Positions 1-5,356 of a DNA stretch of 5,954 bases are shown here, one piece after another. Source of the DNA: DASYYE01 sp035946955 (GTDB taxonomy: Bacteria > Actinomycetota > Actinomycetes > Streptosporangiales > Streptosporangiaceae); contig DASYYE010000026.1 in the NCBI GenBank assembly GCA_035946955.1, positions 1-5,954 of the forward strand, given 5' to 3'. Position numbers and translations under genes: made by a program. The notes under the pieces are model-generated. The model ran no database searches. It had not been told where the DNA came from and saw nothing but the letters and a program-made list of their open reading frames with translations. Every line of letters starts with the position of its first letter. Within the stretch, counting starts at the first letter, position 1.

Positions 1-555
1 GGCGTCGAAGGATTCGAGTGAGACAGCGACGACAGCGACCCAGCCGGGGTGCTCCAGATCCGGACGCAGCGGCCCCGCCATCACACGCTCCCGCTCGCCC
101 TCGTCATTGCCGAACAAGACGATGGAGTGGGTCCGCGCCCGCCTGAGTTCGGCCGGGCCGAGGAGCGGGGCCTGGCCAGCGTCCGCGCTGCCGCCACGGA
201 CATGGCCGCTGGGGTCGACAACCTGCACCACGTACTCGCCCGGGGCTGGGGTGCCCGCGAAGGAAGGGCTGAGCGTGGGCGCTGGGGTGCCTGCGCCGGC
301 TGGACTAGGTGAGGGCGCCCTGGCTGCCGTGGCGGAAGCCGGACGGGTCGCTGAGTCCGCGGAGCTGCCCTCGTCGGGTGGTGGGTCACCCGCAGGCAGG
401 TATCTGCCTGCCCCCTCGAGACGCGCTGAGAGCTGCGCGTCGATGGAGCGCAGCAGCGCTGACGACAGCTCGGTCACGAACACCCAGCTCCCGGCCGCGA
501 ACAGCACCGCGGAGGCGACCGCGAAGACAACGGCGAGCCGGAGCCGGATGGACAT
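1..555 (-). CDS. Sensor histidine kinase, N-terminal part (cut by window edge)
   Basis: Reading leftward from the ATG at 555, the frame stays open for 185 codons to the edge, so only the sensor half is visible. Residues 4-27 form an Arg-flanked hydrophobic helix (RLRLAVVFAVASAVLF...), a typical first membrane anchor. The rest looks like an extracytoplasmic sensor region, with a Pro/Ala/Ser/Thr-rich low-complexity stretch at about residues 75-120, followed by folded-looking sequence (GEYVVQVVDPSGHVRG, and GWVAVVAV near the edge). The second membrane helix, HAMP, phospho-acceptor His and ATPase domains would lie outside the window. The kinase call rests on this layout and on its position 5 nt after an OmpR-type regulator gene, the usual order in such pairs. 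The signal sensed cannot be told. The ATG has no good separate Shine-Dalgarno, so translation is probably coupled to the regulator. Confidence 0.8.
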   Translation of the reverse strand, partial: MSIRLRLAVVFAVASAVLFAAGSWVFVTELSSALLRSIDAQLSARLEGAGRYLPAGDPPPDEGSSADSATRPASATAARAPSPSPAGAGTPAPTLSPSFAGTPAPGEYVVQVVDPSGHVRGGSADAGQAPLLGPAELRRARTHSIVLFGNDEGERERVMAGPLRPDLEHPGWVAVVAVSLESFDA

Positions 556-560
556 CCCTG

Positions 561-1241
561 CTACTGCGCCTGTTCTTGCCGTAGCCGGTAGCCCATCCCC
601 CGCACCGTCTCGATGTCATGGCGGCCGAACGGGGCGTCGACCTTGCGCCGCAGGTAGTTGACGTACTGGTCGACGACGTTAGAGCCACCCTCGTACGCGA
701 AGTCCCAGACAGCCTCGATGATCTGGGACCTGGAGAGCACGGTACCGGGGTGACGCAGGAAGAACTCCAGCAGCGAGAACTCCTTTGGAGAGAGCTGGAC
801 CTCGGTCCCGGCCCGCCAGGCGCGCTTGCTGGCGGGGTCGAGCTTGAGGTCTCCCTCGGCCAGCACGGCTGGCCGGCGCTGCCCATCGCGGCGGACCAGG
901 GCACGCAGCCGTGCCGCGAGTTCCAGCAGGCTGAACGGCTTGACCAGGTAGTCGTCCGCCCCCGCATCGAGGCCACGGACCCGGTCGCCCACCTCGTCAC
1001 GGGCGGTGAGCATGAGCACGGGCGCCCATACCCCCGCTGCCCGCAGCCGCCGGCACAGCTCGAAGCCGTCGAAGCCCGGCAGCATGACATCCAGCACCAC
1101 CGCCGCGTAAGGCATCTCGGTCGCCATCCACAAGCCACCCGGCCCGTCGATGGCCACGTCCACGGCGTGCCCCTCTTCTTCGAGGGCCCGCTTGAGCAGG
1201 TGCGCCATCCGTGCCTCGTCCTCGATCACGAGCACCCTCAC
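561..1241 (-). CDS. OmpR/PhoB-family response regulator
   Basis: A complete 226-aa response regulator, the normal length for this family. The receiver domain (about 1-115) has the acidic pair E7/D8, phospho-acceptor D51 in VVLDVMLPGFDG, T79 in LMLTAR, and K101 in the KPF motif. The winged-helix DNA-binding domain (about 125-222) shows LSPKEFSLLEFF, the SNVVDQYVNYLRRKVD recognition region and the closing TVRGMGYRL wing. I chose the GTG at 1241 because the family sequence begins there (VRVLVIEDE). The frame is open upstream to an ATG at 1304, but those 21 extra residues are unlike the family and overlap the dyad in the intergenic region. No Shine-Dalgarno precedes the GTG, so the mRNA may have a very short or no leader. 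It should be phosphorylated by the kinase downstream of it. Likely targets are its own promoter and the divergent redox operon; this is inference from position. Confidence 0.95.
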   Translation of the reverse strand: MRVLVIEDEARMAHLLKRALEEEGHAVDVAIDGPGGLWMATEMPYAAVVLDVMLPGFDGFELCRRLRAAGVWAPVLMLTARDEVGDRVRGLDAGADDYLVKPFSLLELAARLRALVRRDGQRRPAVLAEGDLKLDPASKRAWRAGTEVQLSPKEFSLLEFFLRHPGTVLSRSQIIEAVWDFAYEGGSNVVDQYVNYLRRKVDAPFGRHDIETVRGMGYRLRQEQAQ

Positions 1242-1264
1242 AACCGCGAGACTACGCAGCGTCA

Positions 1265-1315
1265 GATGAGAAGAGGATGAGAGCCCGAAGATGTGAGCGT
1301 TCACATGAGGCTCTC
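1265..1315. promoter_or_regulatory. Divergent promoter region: nested dyad and 11-bp direct repeat
   Basis: The space between the regulator start and the first redox-operon gene holds three elements. GATGAGA occurs at 1265-1271 and 1276-1282, an 11-bp period, which is the classic half-site spacing for OmpR/PhoB-family regulators. ATGTGA (1291-1296) and TCACAT (1301-1306) form a perfect 6-bp inverted repeat around GCGT. TGAGAGCC (1278-1285) and GGCTCTCA (1309-1316) form an 8-bp inverted repeat enclosing the inner dyad. These are good candidates for operators of the divergent response regulator. I could not define convincing -35/-10 boxes on either strand. Confidence 0.4.
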
Positions 1316-1351
1316 ACGATTACTTCACCCTTGCGCACGCACGCTCGTAGA

Positions 1352-1368
1352 GCCGGGTCAGGCCCGGC
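1352..1368 (+). other. Short hairpin in the 5' leader of the redox operon
   Basis: GCCGGG and CCCGGC can pair as a 6-bp stem over a TCAGG loop, 15 nt before the Shine-Dalgarno (GAGAGGA, 1384-1390) of the first operon gene. No T-run follows, so it is not an intrinsic terminator. It could stabilise the mRNA 5' end or be chance in GC-rich DNA. Confidence 0.3.
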
Positions 1369-1396
1369 AGCTACTCGACAACCGAGAGGACCGAGC

Positions 1397-1819
1397 ATGG
1401 ACTCCGATCGCGAGGACCGCAGCGGGCGGGTTCCGCTGTCCGGATTCGGCGGCTCAGGCCCGTTCAGCCCGGTGGGGTCGCCCCCGCCGGTCCGCCGAGA
1501 CGGCATCCGCCACGCCCGGCGCGTGTCGAACTGGACGGCCGCGGCCCTGCTCGTCGGCACCGCAGGTGCGGCCGCAGCATTCGCCCACCAGGCGTTCCCC
1601 GCCACTGCCCCGCCCGCAAGCACGGCTGCGGGTACCACGGCGGGCACCACAGCCGTGCCGACTGGCACGACAGCGGGAACTGCGGCAGGTGCACCGCAGG
1701 TGACCCACTCGGTCGCCACGACCAGTGGGTCAGTGGTGACCGTCACCACGACCCGCACGGTCAACGGCAAGACCATCGTCACCCGTACCCAGCACCACAC
1801 GGCCTACCACGATGACTGA
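1397..1819 (+). CDS. Small single-pass membrane protein, Thr/Ala-rich tail, function unknown
   Basis: A 140-aa protein, first gene of the redox operon. The ATG at 1397 is supported by GAGAGGA six nt upstream; the frame is open further upstream but without support. Residues 1-45 are polar and Gly/Pro-rich and end in basic residues (R33, R34, R38, R41, R42), which predicts the N-terminus inside. W46 to about F67 (SNWTAAALLVGTAGAAAAFAHQAF) is one membrane helix. Residues 68-100 are a low-complexity Thr/Ala/Gly linker. Residues 101-132 alternate Thr/Val as in a beta strand (SVVTVTTTRTVNGKTIVTR), and the end is His-rich (H133, H134, H138). I see no FMN-binding domain, heme CxxCH or [ST]GA[ST] flavinylation motif. 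The position beside ApbE and a di-heme membrane protein suggests a partner or anchor in extracytoplasmic electron transfer, but I do not recognise the family with certainty. Confidence 0.85.
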   Translation: MDSDREDRSGRVPLSGFGGSGPFSPVGSPPPVRRDGIRHARRVSNWTAAALLVGTAGAAAAFAHQAFPATAPPASTAAGTTAGTTAVPTGTTAGTAAGAPQVTHSVATTSGSVVTVTTTRTVNGKTIVTRTQHHTAYHDD

Positions 1820-1825
1820 CCGCCG

Positions 1826-2881
1826 ATGACCACCTCGGTGATGGGACTGTCCCCGGCCGCCGGGTGGCAGCCGGTCATGACCGGCGACGAGGGTGTCGCT
1901 GTGGCGCAGCGGTCGGCCCTGGGCACCACCGCCCGCACGGCCGTGTGGCCGCCAGACGAAATCGGCCGCGCTTGTACTGCCGTGGACCAGGTGCTCGACG
2001 AGCTTGACCGCCAGGCCAGCAGGTTCCGGGAGGACTCGGAGGTCAGCTTGGTCCACCGGGCCGGCGGTGGCATGTTCATGGTCAGCGACGGATTGGCCGA
2101 GGTGCTGGCCGTGGCGCTCGCGGCGGCCCGGTGGACCGGCGGGCTGACCGACCCCACTGTGGGCGGCGCACTTGTCTCGCTGGGCTATGACCGTGACTTC
2201 GCAAGCATCGAGGCGTGCAGCACCCGGCCGCTGGCCCCGCCTGGGCCGGTGCCCGGCTGGGAACTCGTCCGGCTCGACGGGCGCATCCTGCGGCTACCCC
2301 ATGGCATCCGGCTCGACCTGGGTGCGACAGCCAAGGGTGTGGGCTCCGACCGTGCCGCGCGGGCGGCGCTTGCCGTCGGCGAAGCGGCCGGCGGAGTGCT
2401 GGTCAGCCTAGGCGGGGACATCGCGGTGAGCGGTACGTCCCCGCAAGGCGGCTGGCCCGTCGCTGTGGAGGGCAGCCGCGACGACGTCCCCGGCCCGGCA
2501 GGACTGCCGGAGGGGCAAGTGGTCAGGCTGACCTTCGGTGGGGTCGCCACTTCCTCGACCACCTACCGGCAGTGGCGTAGGGCCGGCCAGGTGCTGCACC
2601 ACATCGTGGACCCCCGGACAGGGCTTCCCTCCGAGGGGCCGTGGCGCACGGTCACCGTGGCCGCAGCGACCTGTGCCGACGCGAACGCGGCGGCCACGGC
2701 AGCCATCATCGCTGGTGAGGAGGCACCTGCGTGGCTGGCCAGCGTAGGCGTGCCAGCCCGGCTGGCCGCTGGCGACGGCTCGGTCCTGTGCGTCGGCGGC
2801 TGGCCCGAGGGGGACGGCACGGTCCTGCCAGTCCCCCGGCACAGCCATGTGTACCTGTCACGGCCTGGGAGGCCAGGGTGA
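1826..2881 (+). CDS. apbE: ApbE-like FAD:protein FMN transferase
   Basis: ApbE enzymes use FAD and Mg2+ to attach FMN covalently to a Thr/Ser of a target protein. This 351-aa protein has the family motifs in order: ALGTTA (31-36), FREDSEVSLVHR (67-78), GLTDPTVGGAL (106-116), IRLDLGATAKGVGSDRA (161-177), VSLGGDIAVSG (193-203), VATSSTTYRQW (240-250), HHIVDPRTGLP (258-268) and CADANAAATAAIIAG (283-297). D285 fits the Mg-binding Asp; the Ala-rich version of this last motif seems usual in actinobacterial members, from memory. There is no signal peptide or lipobox, so it looks cytosolic, unlike many secreted ApbE proteins. The ATG at 1826 lies 6 nt after the previous stop with no clear Shine-Dalgarno; ATG 1841 and ATG 1877 are alternatives. 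Its stop overlaps the next start (GTGA). A flavinylation substrate is not evident in the window. Confidence 0.92.
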   Translation: MTTSVMGLSPAAGWQPVMTGDEGVAVAQRSALGTTARTAVWPPDEIGRACTAVDQVLDELDRQASRFREDSEVSLVHRAGGGMFMVSDGLAEVLAVALAAARWTGGLTDPTVGGALVSLGYDRDFASIEACSTRPLAPPGPVPGWELVRLDGRILRLPHGIRLDLGATAKGVGSDRAARAALAVGEAAGGVLVSLGGDIAVSGTSPQGGWPVAVEGSRDDVPGPAGLPEGQVVRLTFGGVATSSTTYRQWRRAGQVLHHIVDPRTGLPSEGPWRTVTVAAATCADANAAATAAIIAGEEAPAWLASVGVPARLAAGDGSVLCVGGWPEGDGTVLPVPRHSHVYLSRPGRPG

Positions 2882-3495
2882 ATACCGCTGCCACCCTCAC
2901 CGGCTCACAGGGCTTGTGGTTCGTGTCGCGGGCCAGCGGGCTAGCGCTGCTGGCCGCGTTCAGCGCGCTGGTGGTGCTTGGCGTCGCGGCACGGCTGGGC
3001 TCGGCGCCACGGCGCTGGCCGAGGTTCGCGGTGGTCGAGGTCCACCGGAGCCTGGCACTGTTCTCAGTCGCCTTTCTGGTACTCCACGTGGTCACGGCAT
3101 TGCTGGACCCCTACGTCACCATCGGCTGGGCCGCCACCGTGGTCCCGTTCCTGTCTCCGTACCGCACGGCCGCGACCGGCCTGGGAACGCTGGGAACCGA
3201 CCTCGGCGCTGCCGTACTCGTCACCAGCCTGGTGCGCCAGCGACTCGGGTACCGTGCGTGGCGCGCGGTGCACTGGCTGGCCTACCTGGCCTGGCCCGTG
3301 GCGTTCGTGCACTCGCTCACCGCCGGAAATGACCTGCGGGTCTGGTGGGCCGCCCTGGTGGAGTGGGGCTGTGCCGCAGCGGTGGCGACCGCACTGCTGG
3401 CTGGCATCCTCACCGCCGTCCGCGGCCAGCAGTCCCCGGCTGACGAACCACCCCCGTGGCAGCCGGACGTCCCCCTCCAAAGGACACGCGTATGA
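2878..3495 (+). CDS. Ferric-reductase-like transmembrane di-heme protein
   Basis: A 205-aa integral membrane protein that starts at the GTG overlapping the apbE stop (GTGA), with GGGAGG at 2867-2872 as Shine-Dalgarno. About five or six hydrophobic helices are visible: roughly 14-38, 52-76, 82-92 (weak), 101-118, 128-148 and 156-181. Four His sit as two pairs: H56/H70 (HRSLALFSVAFLVLH) and H132/H145 (HWLAYLAWPVAFVH). Spacings of 14 and 13 are the same as for the bis-heme ligands of NOX and ferric reductases, so two b-hemes spanning the membrane are likely. The FAD/NAD(P)H dehydrogenase half of eukaryotic-type reductases is absent. The last 20 residues are a polar, Pro-rich cytosolic tail. In this operon it probably carries electrons across the membrane, from the NuoF-like/ferredoxin partners to an outer acceptor; that direction is inferred. 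Confidence 0.9.
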   Translation: MNTAATLTGSQGLWFVSRASGLALLAAFSALVVLGVAARLGSAPRRWPRFAVVEVHRSLALFSVAFLVLHVVTALLDPYVTIGWAATVVPFLSPYRTAATGLGTLGTDLGAAVLVTSLVRQRLGYRAWRAVHWLAYLAWPVAFVHSLTAGNDLRVWWAALVEWGCAAAVATALLAGILTAVRGQQSPADEPPPWQPDVPLQRTRV

Positions 3496-4790
3496 CACCG
3501 GCCCAGTACGGTCACCAGGCACCAGCCACCAGGCCCACCAGCCGGCAGCGGGCCGTTGACCTGCCTCGCCTCCTCCCCACCTCCAGGGGCGCCACCAGCC
3601 TGGCCGATCACCTGACCCGCTACGGCCGGCCTCCCTCCCCCGGACCCGACACGAAGCAGCGGGATGCGCTGATCGAGGAGGTGGCGCGCGCCGGCCTGAC
3701 CGGCCGTGGCGGTGCCGCCTTCCCCACCGCTCGCAAGCTGGCAGCGGTGGCAGCCGGGCGCGACCCCGTGGTGGTGGCCAACGGCACCGAAGGTGAGCCA
3801 GCCAGCTTCAAGGACCAGGTGCTGCTCGTCCGTTCCCCCCACCTCGTCTTGGACGGAGCGGTGCTCGCGGCCGAACTTGTCGGGGCGCGCCGGGCACTGG
3901 TGGTCGTGCACCACAGCGCCCGCGCGGCCGTGGACGCAGCGGTCACGCAACGACGCCGGGCCCGGGCAGGCCCCGTCCAGCTCACGGTGGTCACGGCCGC
4001 CACCGGCTTCGTCGCGGGCGAGGCCAGCGCTGTCGTCCACTGGGCCGGCCGGGGTGTCCCCACGCCGCTCGCCACTCCACCCAGGGTCTCCCAGCGAGGG
4101 CTGGGTGGCGCACCGACCCTCGTCTGCAACGTCGAAACACTCGCCCACCTCGCGCTGATCGCCCGCTATGGCGCGAGGTGGTTCCGGTCAATTGGCACAC
4201 CAGCCGAGCCCGGCTCGATGCTGGTGACCATCCTGGGCGCGGTACGGGATCCCTGCGTGGCGGAGGTCGCCATCGGCACGTCAGTTGCCGAGGTGCTTGG
4301 CCTGGCAGGCGGGCCATCCGCGCCGTTGCAGGCCGTGCTGGCTGGCGGCTACTTCGGTACCTGGGTGTCCGCGAGCAAGGTGCTGGGCAGGCCGTTGTCT
4401 GCTGAAGGACTCGCGGACCTCGGTGCGGCGCCCGGGGCTGGCCTGGTGGCGGCGCTGCCGGTGGACTCGTGCGGGCTGCGGGAGACCGCCAGGGTCGTGC
4501 GCTACCTGGGCGGGGAGTCCGCTGGGCAGTGCGGGCCCTGCCTGTTCGGCCTGGCAGCGGTCGCCGGTGAGATGGAGCACATCGCCGAAGGCCACACGGA
4601 CGGCCTTAGCATGCTGCGGCGCTGGCTGGACCAGGTCGGCAAGAGGGGCGCCTGCGCCCACCCCGATGGCGCTGTCCAGCTGGTCCGCAGTGCCCTGGAG
4701 GTCTTCCGGGCCGAACTCGCCCAGCACGCCCACGGCTGGTGCTGCGGGACGCGCACCATCCTGCCAGTCCCTGGCAGGCGGCGGCCGTGA
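3492..4790 (+). CDS. NuoF-like FMN/Fe-S oxidoreductase subunit
   Basis: A 432-aa relative of the NADH-binding 51-kDa subunit of complex I and soluble hydrogenases. The ATG overlaps the previous stop (ATGA) and has AAAGGA seven nt upstream. The FMN loop is GLTGRGGAAFPTARK (68-82), followed by ANGTEGEPASFKD (96-108; usual form NADEGEPGTFKD). GFVAGEASA (172-180) stands where most have GEET, and GGAPTLVCNVETLAHL (205-220) is well kept. An SLBB-like region covers about 240-290. The Fe-S region reads ESAGQCGPC (342-350) with C347 and C350 plus C388 (GACAH). The first Cys of the usual ESCGxCxPC is Ala344, while C327 lies just upstream in VDSCG. Most likely role: cytosolic flavin protein passing electrons between NAD(P)H (or another donor) and the ferredoxin or membrane hemes. 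No NuoE or NuoG partner is present, so it is not part of a complex I operon here. Confidence 0.9.
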   Translation: MTPAQYGHQAPATRPTSRQRAVDLPRLLPTSRGATSLADHLTRYGRPPSPGPDTKQRDALIEEVARAGLTGRGGAAFPTARKLAAVAAGRDPVVVANGTEGEPASFKDQVLLVRSPHLVLDGAVLAAELVGARRALVVVHHSARAAVDAAVTQRRRARAGPVQLTVVTAATGFVAGEASAVVHWAGRGVPTPLATPPRVSQRGLGGAPTLVCNVETLAHLALIARYGARWFRSIGTPAEPGSMLVTILGAVRDPCVAEVAIGTSVAEVLGLAGGPSAPLQAVLAGGYFGTWVSASKVLGRPLSAEGLADLGAAPGAGLVAALPVDSCGLRETARVVRYLGGESAGQCGPCLFGLAAVAGEMEHIAEGHTDGLSMLRRWLDQVGKRGACAHPDGAVQLVRSALEVFRAELAQHAHGWCCGTRTILPVPGRRRP

Positions 4791-4848
4791 CCCCTCGTCC
4801 GGTGACGTGGACCGTCCCGCCCGTCCCCACTAGGCGGCGGCCGTGACC
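4776..4848 (+). repeat. 17-bp direct repeat flanking a duplicated gene junction
   Basis: AGGCGGCGGCCGTGACC occurs at 4776-4792 and again, identical, at 4832-4848, a 56-bp shift. The left copy spans the end of the NuoF-like gene (RRRP then stop TGA) and the right copy spans the ferredoxin start (GTG at 4843). Each copy contains a GTGA. The simplest reading is a tandem duplication or slippage at an ancestral GTGA stop/start junction. Confidence 0.85.
4787..4846 (+). CDS. Possible 19-codon linker ORF between NuoF-like gene and ferredoxin
   Basis: A GTG at 4787 overlaps the NuoF-like stop (GTGA). It opens a 19-codon frame (MTPRPVTWTVPPVPTRRRP) whose TGA at 4844-4846 overlaps the ferredoxin GTG in the same GTGA arrangement. 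The peptide ends RRRP exactly as the NuoF-like protein does, because both ends lie in the 17-bp repeat. It may pass ribosomes from one gene to the next, or be a meaningless by-product of the duplication. Peptide function is not claimed. Confidence 0.3.
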   Translation: MTPRPVTWTVPPVPTRRRP

Positions 4849-5073
4849 GCCCGCCCGGCCACGGCCGCTGGTGCGCGGCTGCGGGTCGACCCCATCGCCT
4901 GCGACGGCCGCGGCCTGTGCGCCGAGTTGCTCCCCGAACTGGTCACTCTCGATGACTGGGGTTTCCCGCTCATCACGGATGTGCCCGTGCCATCGGAGCT
5001 CCTGGCCGATGCCCGCGAAACCATCCGTGCCTGCCCAAAGCTGGCGCTGCGGCTGGAGCGGCCACAGAGGTGA
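4843..5073 (+). CDS. Small three-cysteine ferredoxin ([3Fe-4S]-type)
   Basis: A 76-aa protein starting at GTG 4843, with only a weak AGGCGGCGG upstream. It follows the actinobacterial single-cluster ferredoxin pattern: RVDPIACDGRGLC (14-26), an acidic middle with DDWGFP (37-42), and ACP (63-65). Cys ligands are C20, C26 and C64 (C-x5-C...CP). The position that would hold the central Cys of a [4Fe-4S] CxxCxxC is G23 here, so a [3Fe-4S] cluster is expected. Ferredoxins of this kind often serve P450s, but there is no P450 here. Encoded last in the redox operon, it is best read as the electron partner of the NuoF-like flavoprotein or of the di-heme membrane protein. No GC-rich hairpin with T-run follows the stop. 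Confidence 0.9.
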   Translation: MTARPATAAGARLRVDPIACDGRGLCAELLPELVTLDDWGFPLITDVPVPSELLADARETIRACPKLALRLERPQR

Positions 5074-5095
5074 TCACCACGGCTGCGGTTGTCTT

Positions 5096-5112
5096 TACTG
5101 CTATATGCAGTA
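5096..5112. other. AT-rich dyad TACTGC-TATAT-GCAGTA
   Basis: A perfect 6-bp inverted repeat around TATAT, 22 nt after the ferredoxin stop and about 80 nt upstream of the riboswitch. It stands out in very GC-rich DNA. It may be an operator for the downstream transcription unit; as a terminator it is weak, since no T-run follows on the plus strand. Confidence 0.3.
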
Positions 5113-5144
5113 CAAAACACCGCGATCATGGAACTCGGGGCGGG

Positions 5145-5174
5145 TTGGCCAGGGTTTAACTAAGCATGTAAACT
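5145..5174 (+). promoter_or_regulatory. Candidate promoter of the riboswitch-transporter transcript
   Basis: TTGGCC (5145-5150) and TAAACT (5169-5174) with an 18-bp spacer resemble a housekeeping sigma promoter. The -10 fits TAnnnT well, while only TTG of the -35 matches. Transcription would begin near 5181, just before the M-box. The local AT-rich patch (GTTTAACTAAGCATGTAAAC) supports a promoter here and contains a GTTTA/TAAAC inverted repeat. Confidence 0.4.
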
Positions 5175-5193
5175 AACCGAGGTTTGTCTGGCA

Positions 5194-5347
5194 CCTCGTT
5201 CGGTGAGGCGTCGATACGAACACAGGCCACTGATCCGACGACGTCGAGAGACGCCCAGGGTCAGGACAGGTTTCCCCGACATAAGGGGTGACCCAAGGTG
5301 GCTGCGCCCTGGGCGCTACGTCGTGTCGTGCCAAAGCTCTGACGAGT
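5194..5347 (+). promoter_or_regulatory. M-box (ykoK leader) Mg2+ riboswitch aptamer
   Basis: M-box aptamers sense Mg2+ and control Mg2+ transport genes. Conserved blocks, compared with the consensus as I remember it, occur in the right order: CCTCGTTCGGTGAGGC (5194-5209; consensus near CUUCGUUAGGUGAGGC), ATACGAA (5214-5220), GTCGAGAGACGCC (5243-5255), AGGGTCAGGACAGG (5257-5270; consensus GGGUCAACAG), CGACATAAGGGGTGA (5277-5291), GGTGGCTGCGCC (5297-5308), then GTGCCAAAGCTCT (5329-5340). P1 is formed by CTCGT (5195-5199) with ACGAG (5342-5346). The length of about 154 nt is normal. It lies on the same strand as the Nramp-like gene, 279 nt upstream of its start. Confidence 0.88.
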
Positions 5348-5356
5348 AGGGGTGCG

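Noticed and set aside
618..1280. A 220-codon plus-strand frame opposite the response regulator
   Set aside because: The minus strand encodes a complete response regulator with all catalytic residues; the plus frame has no family features.
1291..1306. ATGTGAGCGTTCACAT as a CRP-type site
   Set aside because: The half-sites resemble TGTGA/TCACA, but the spacer between them is 4 rather than 6 bp, so it does not fit the CRP/Glx consensus; kept only as an unnamed dyad.
1502..1819. Flavinylation site in the 140-aa membrane protein
   Set aside because: Many Thr are present (for example TTSGS), but no D-x-x-[ST]-G-A-[ST] motif and no FMN-binding domain can be seen.
3282..4148. A 288-codon minus-strand frame across the membrane protein and NuoF-like genes
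   Set aside because: Shadow of two well-supported genes; Gly/Arg-rich with no recognisable domain and no Shine-Dalgarno.
3492..4790. Part of a complex I (nuo) operon
   Set aside because: No NuoE, NuoG or membrane subunits surround it, and its cluster motif and active-site residues differ from standard NuoF.
5194..5347. Other riboswitches (yybP-ykoY Mn2+, ydaO c-di-AMP, cobalamin) as identity of the leader
   Set aside because: The conserved blocks and their order match the M-box; I found no cobalamin box, ydaO core or yybP-ykoY core.
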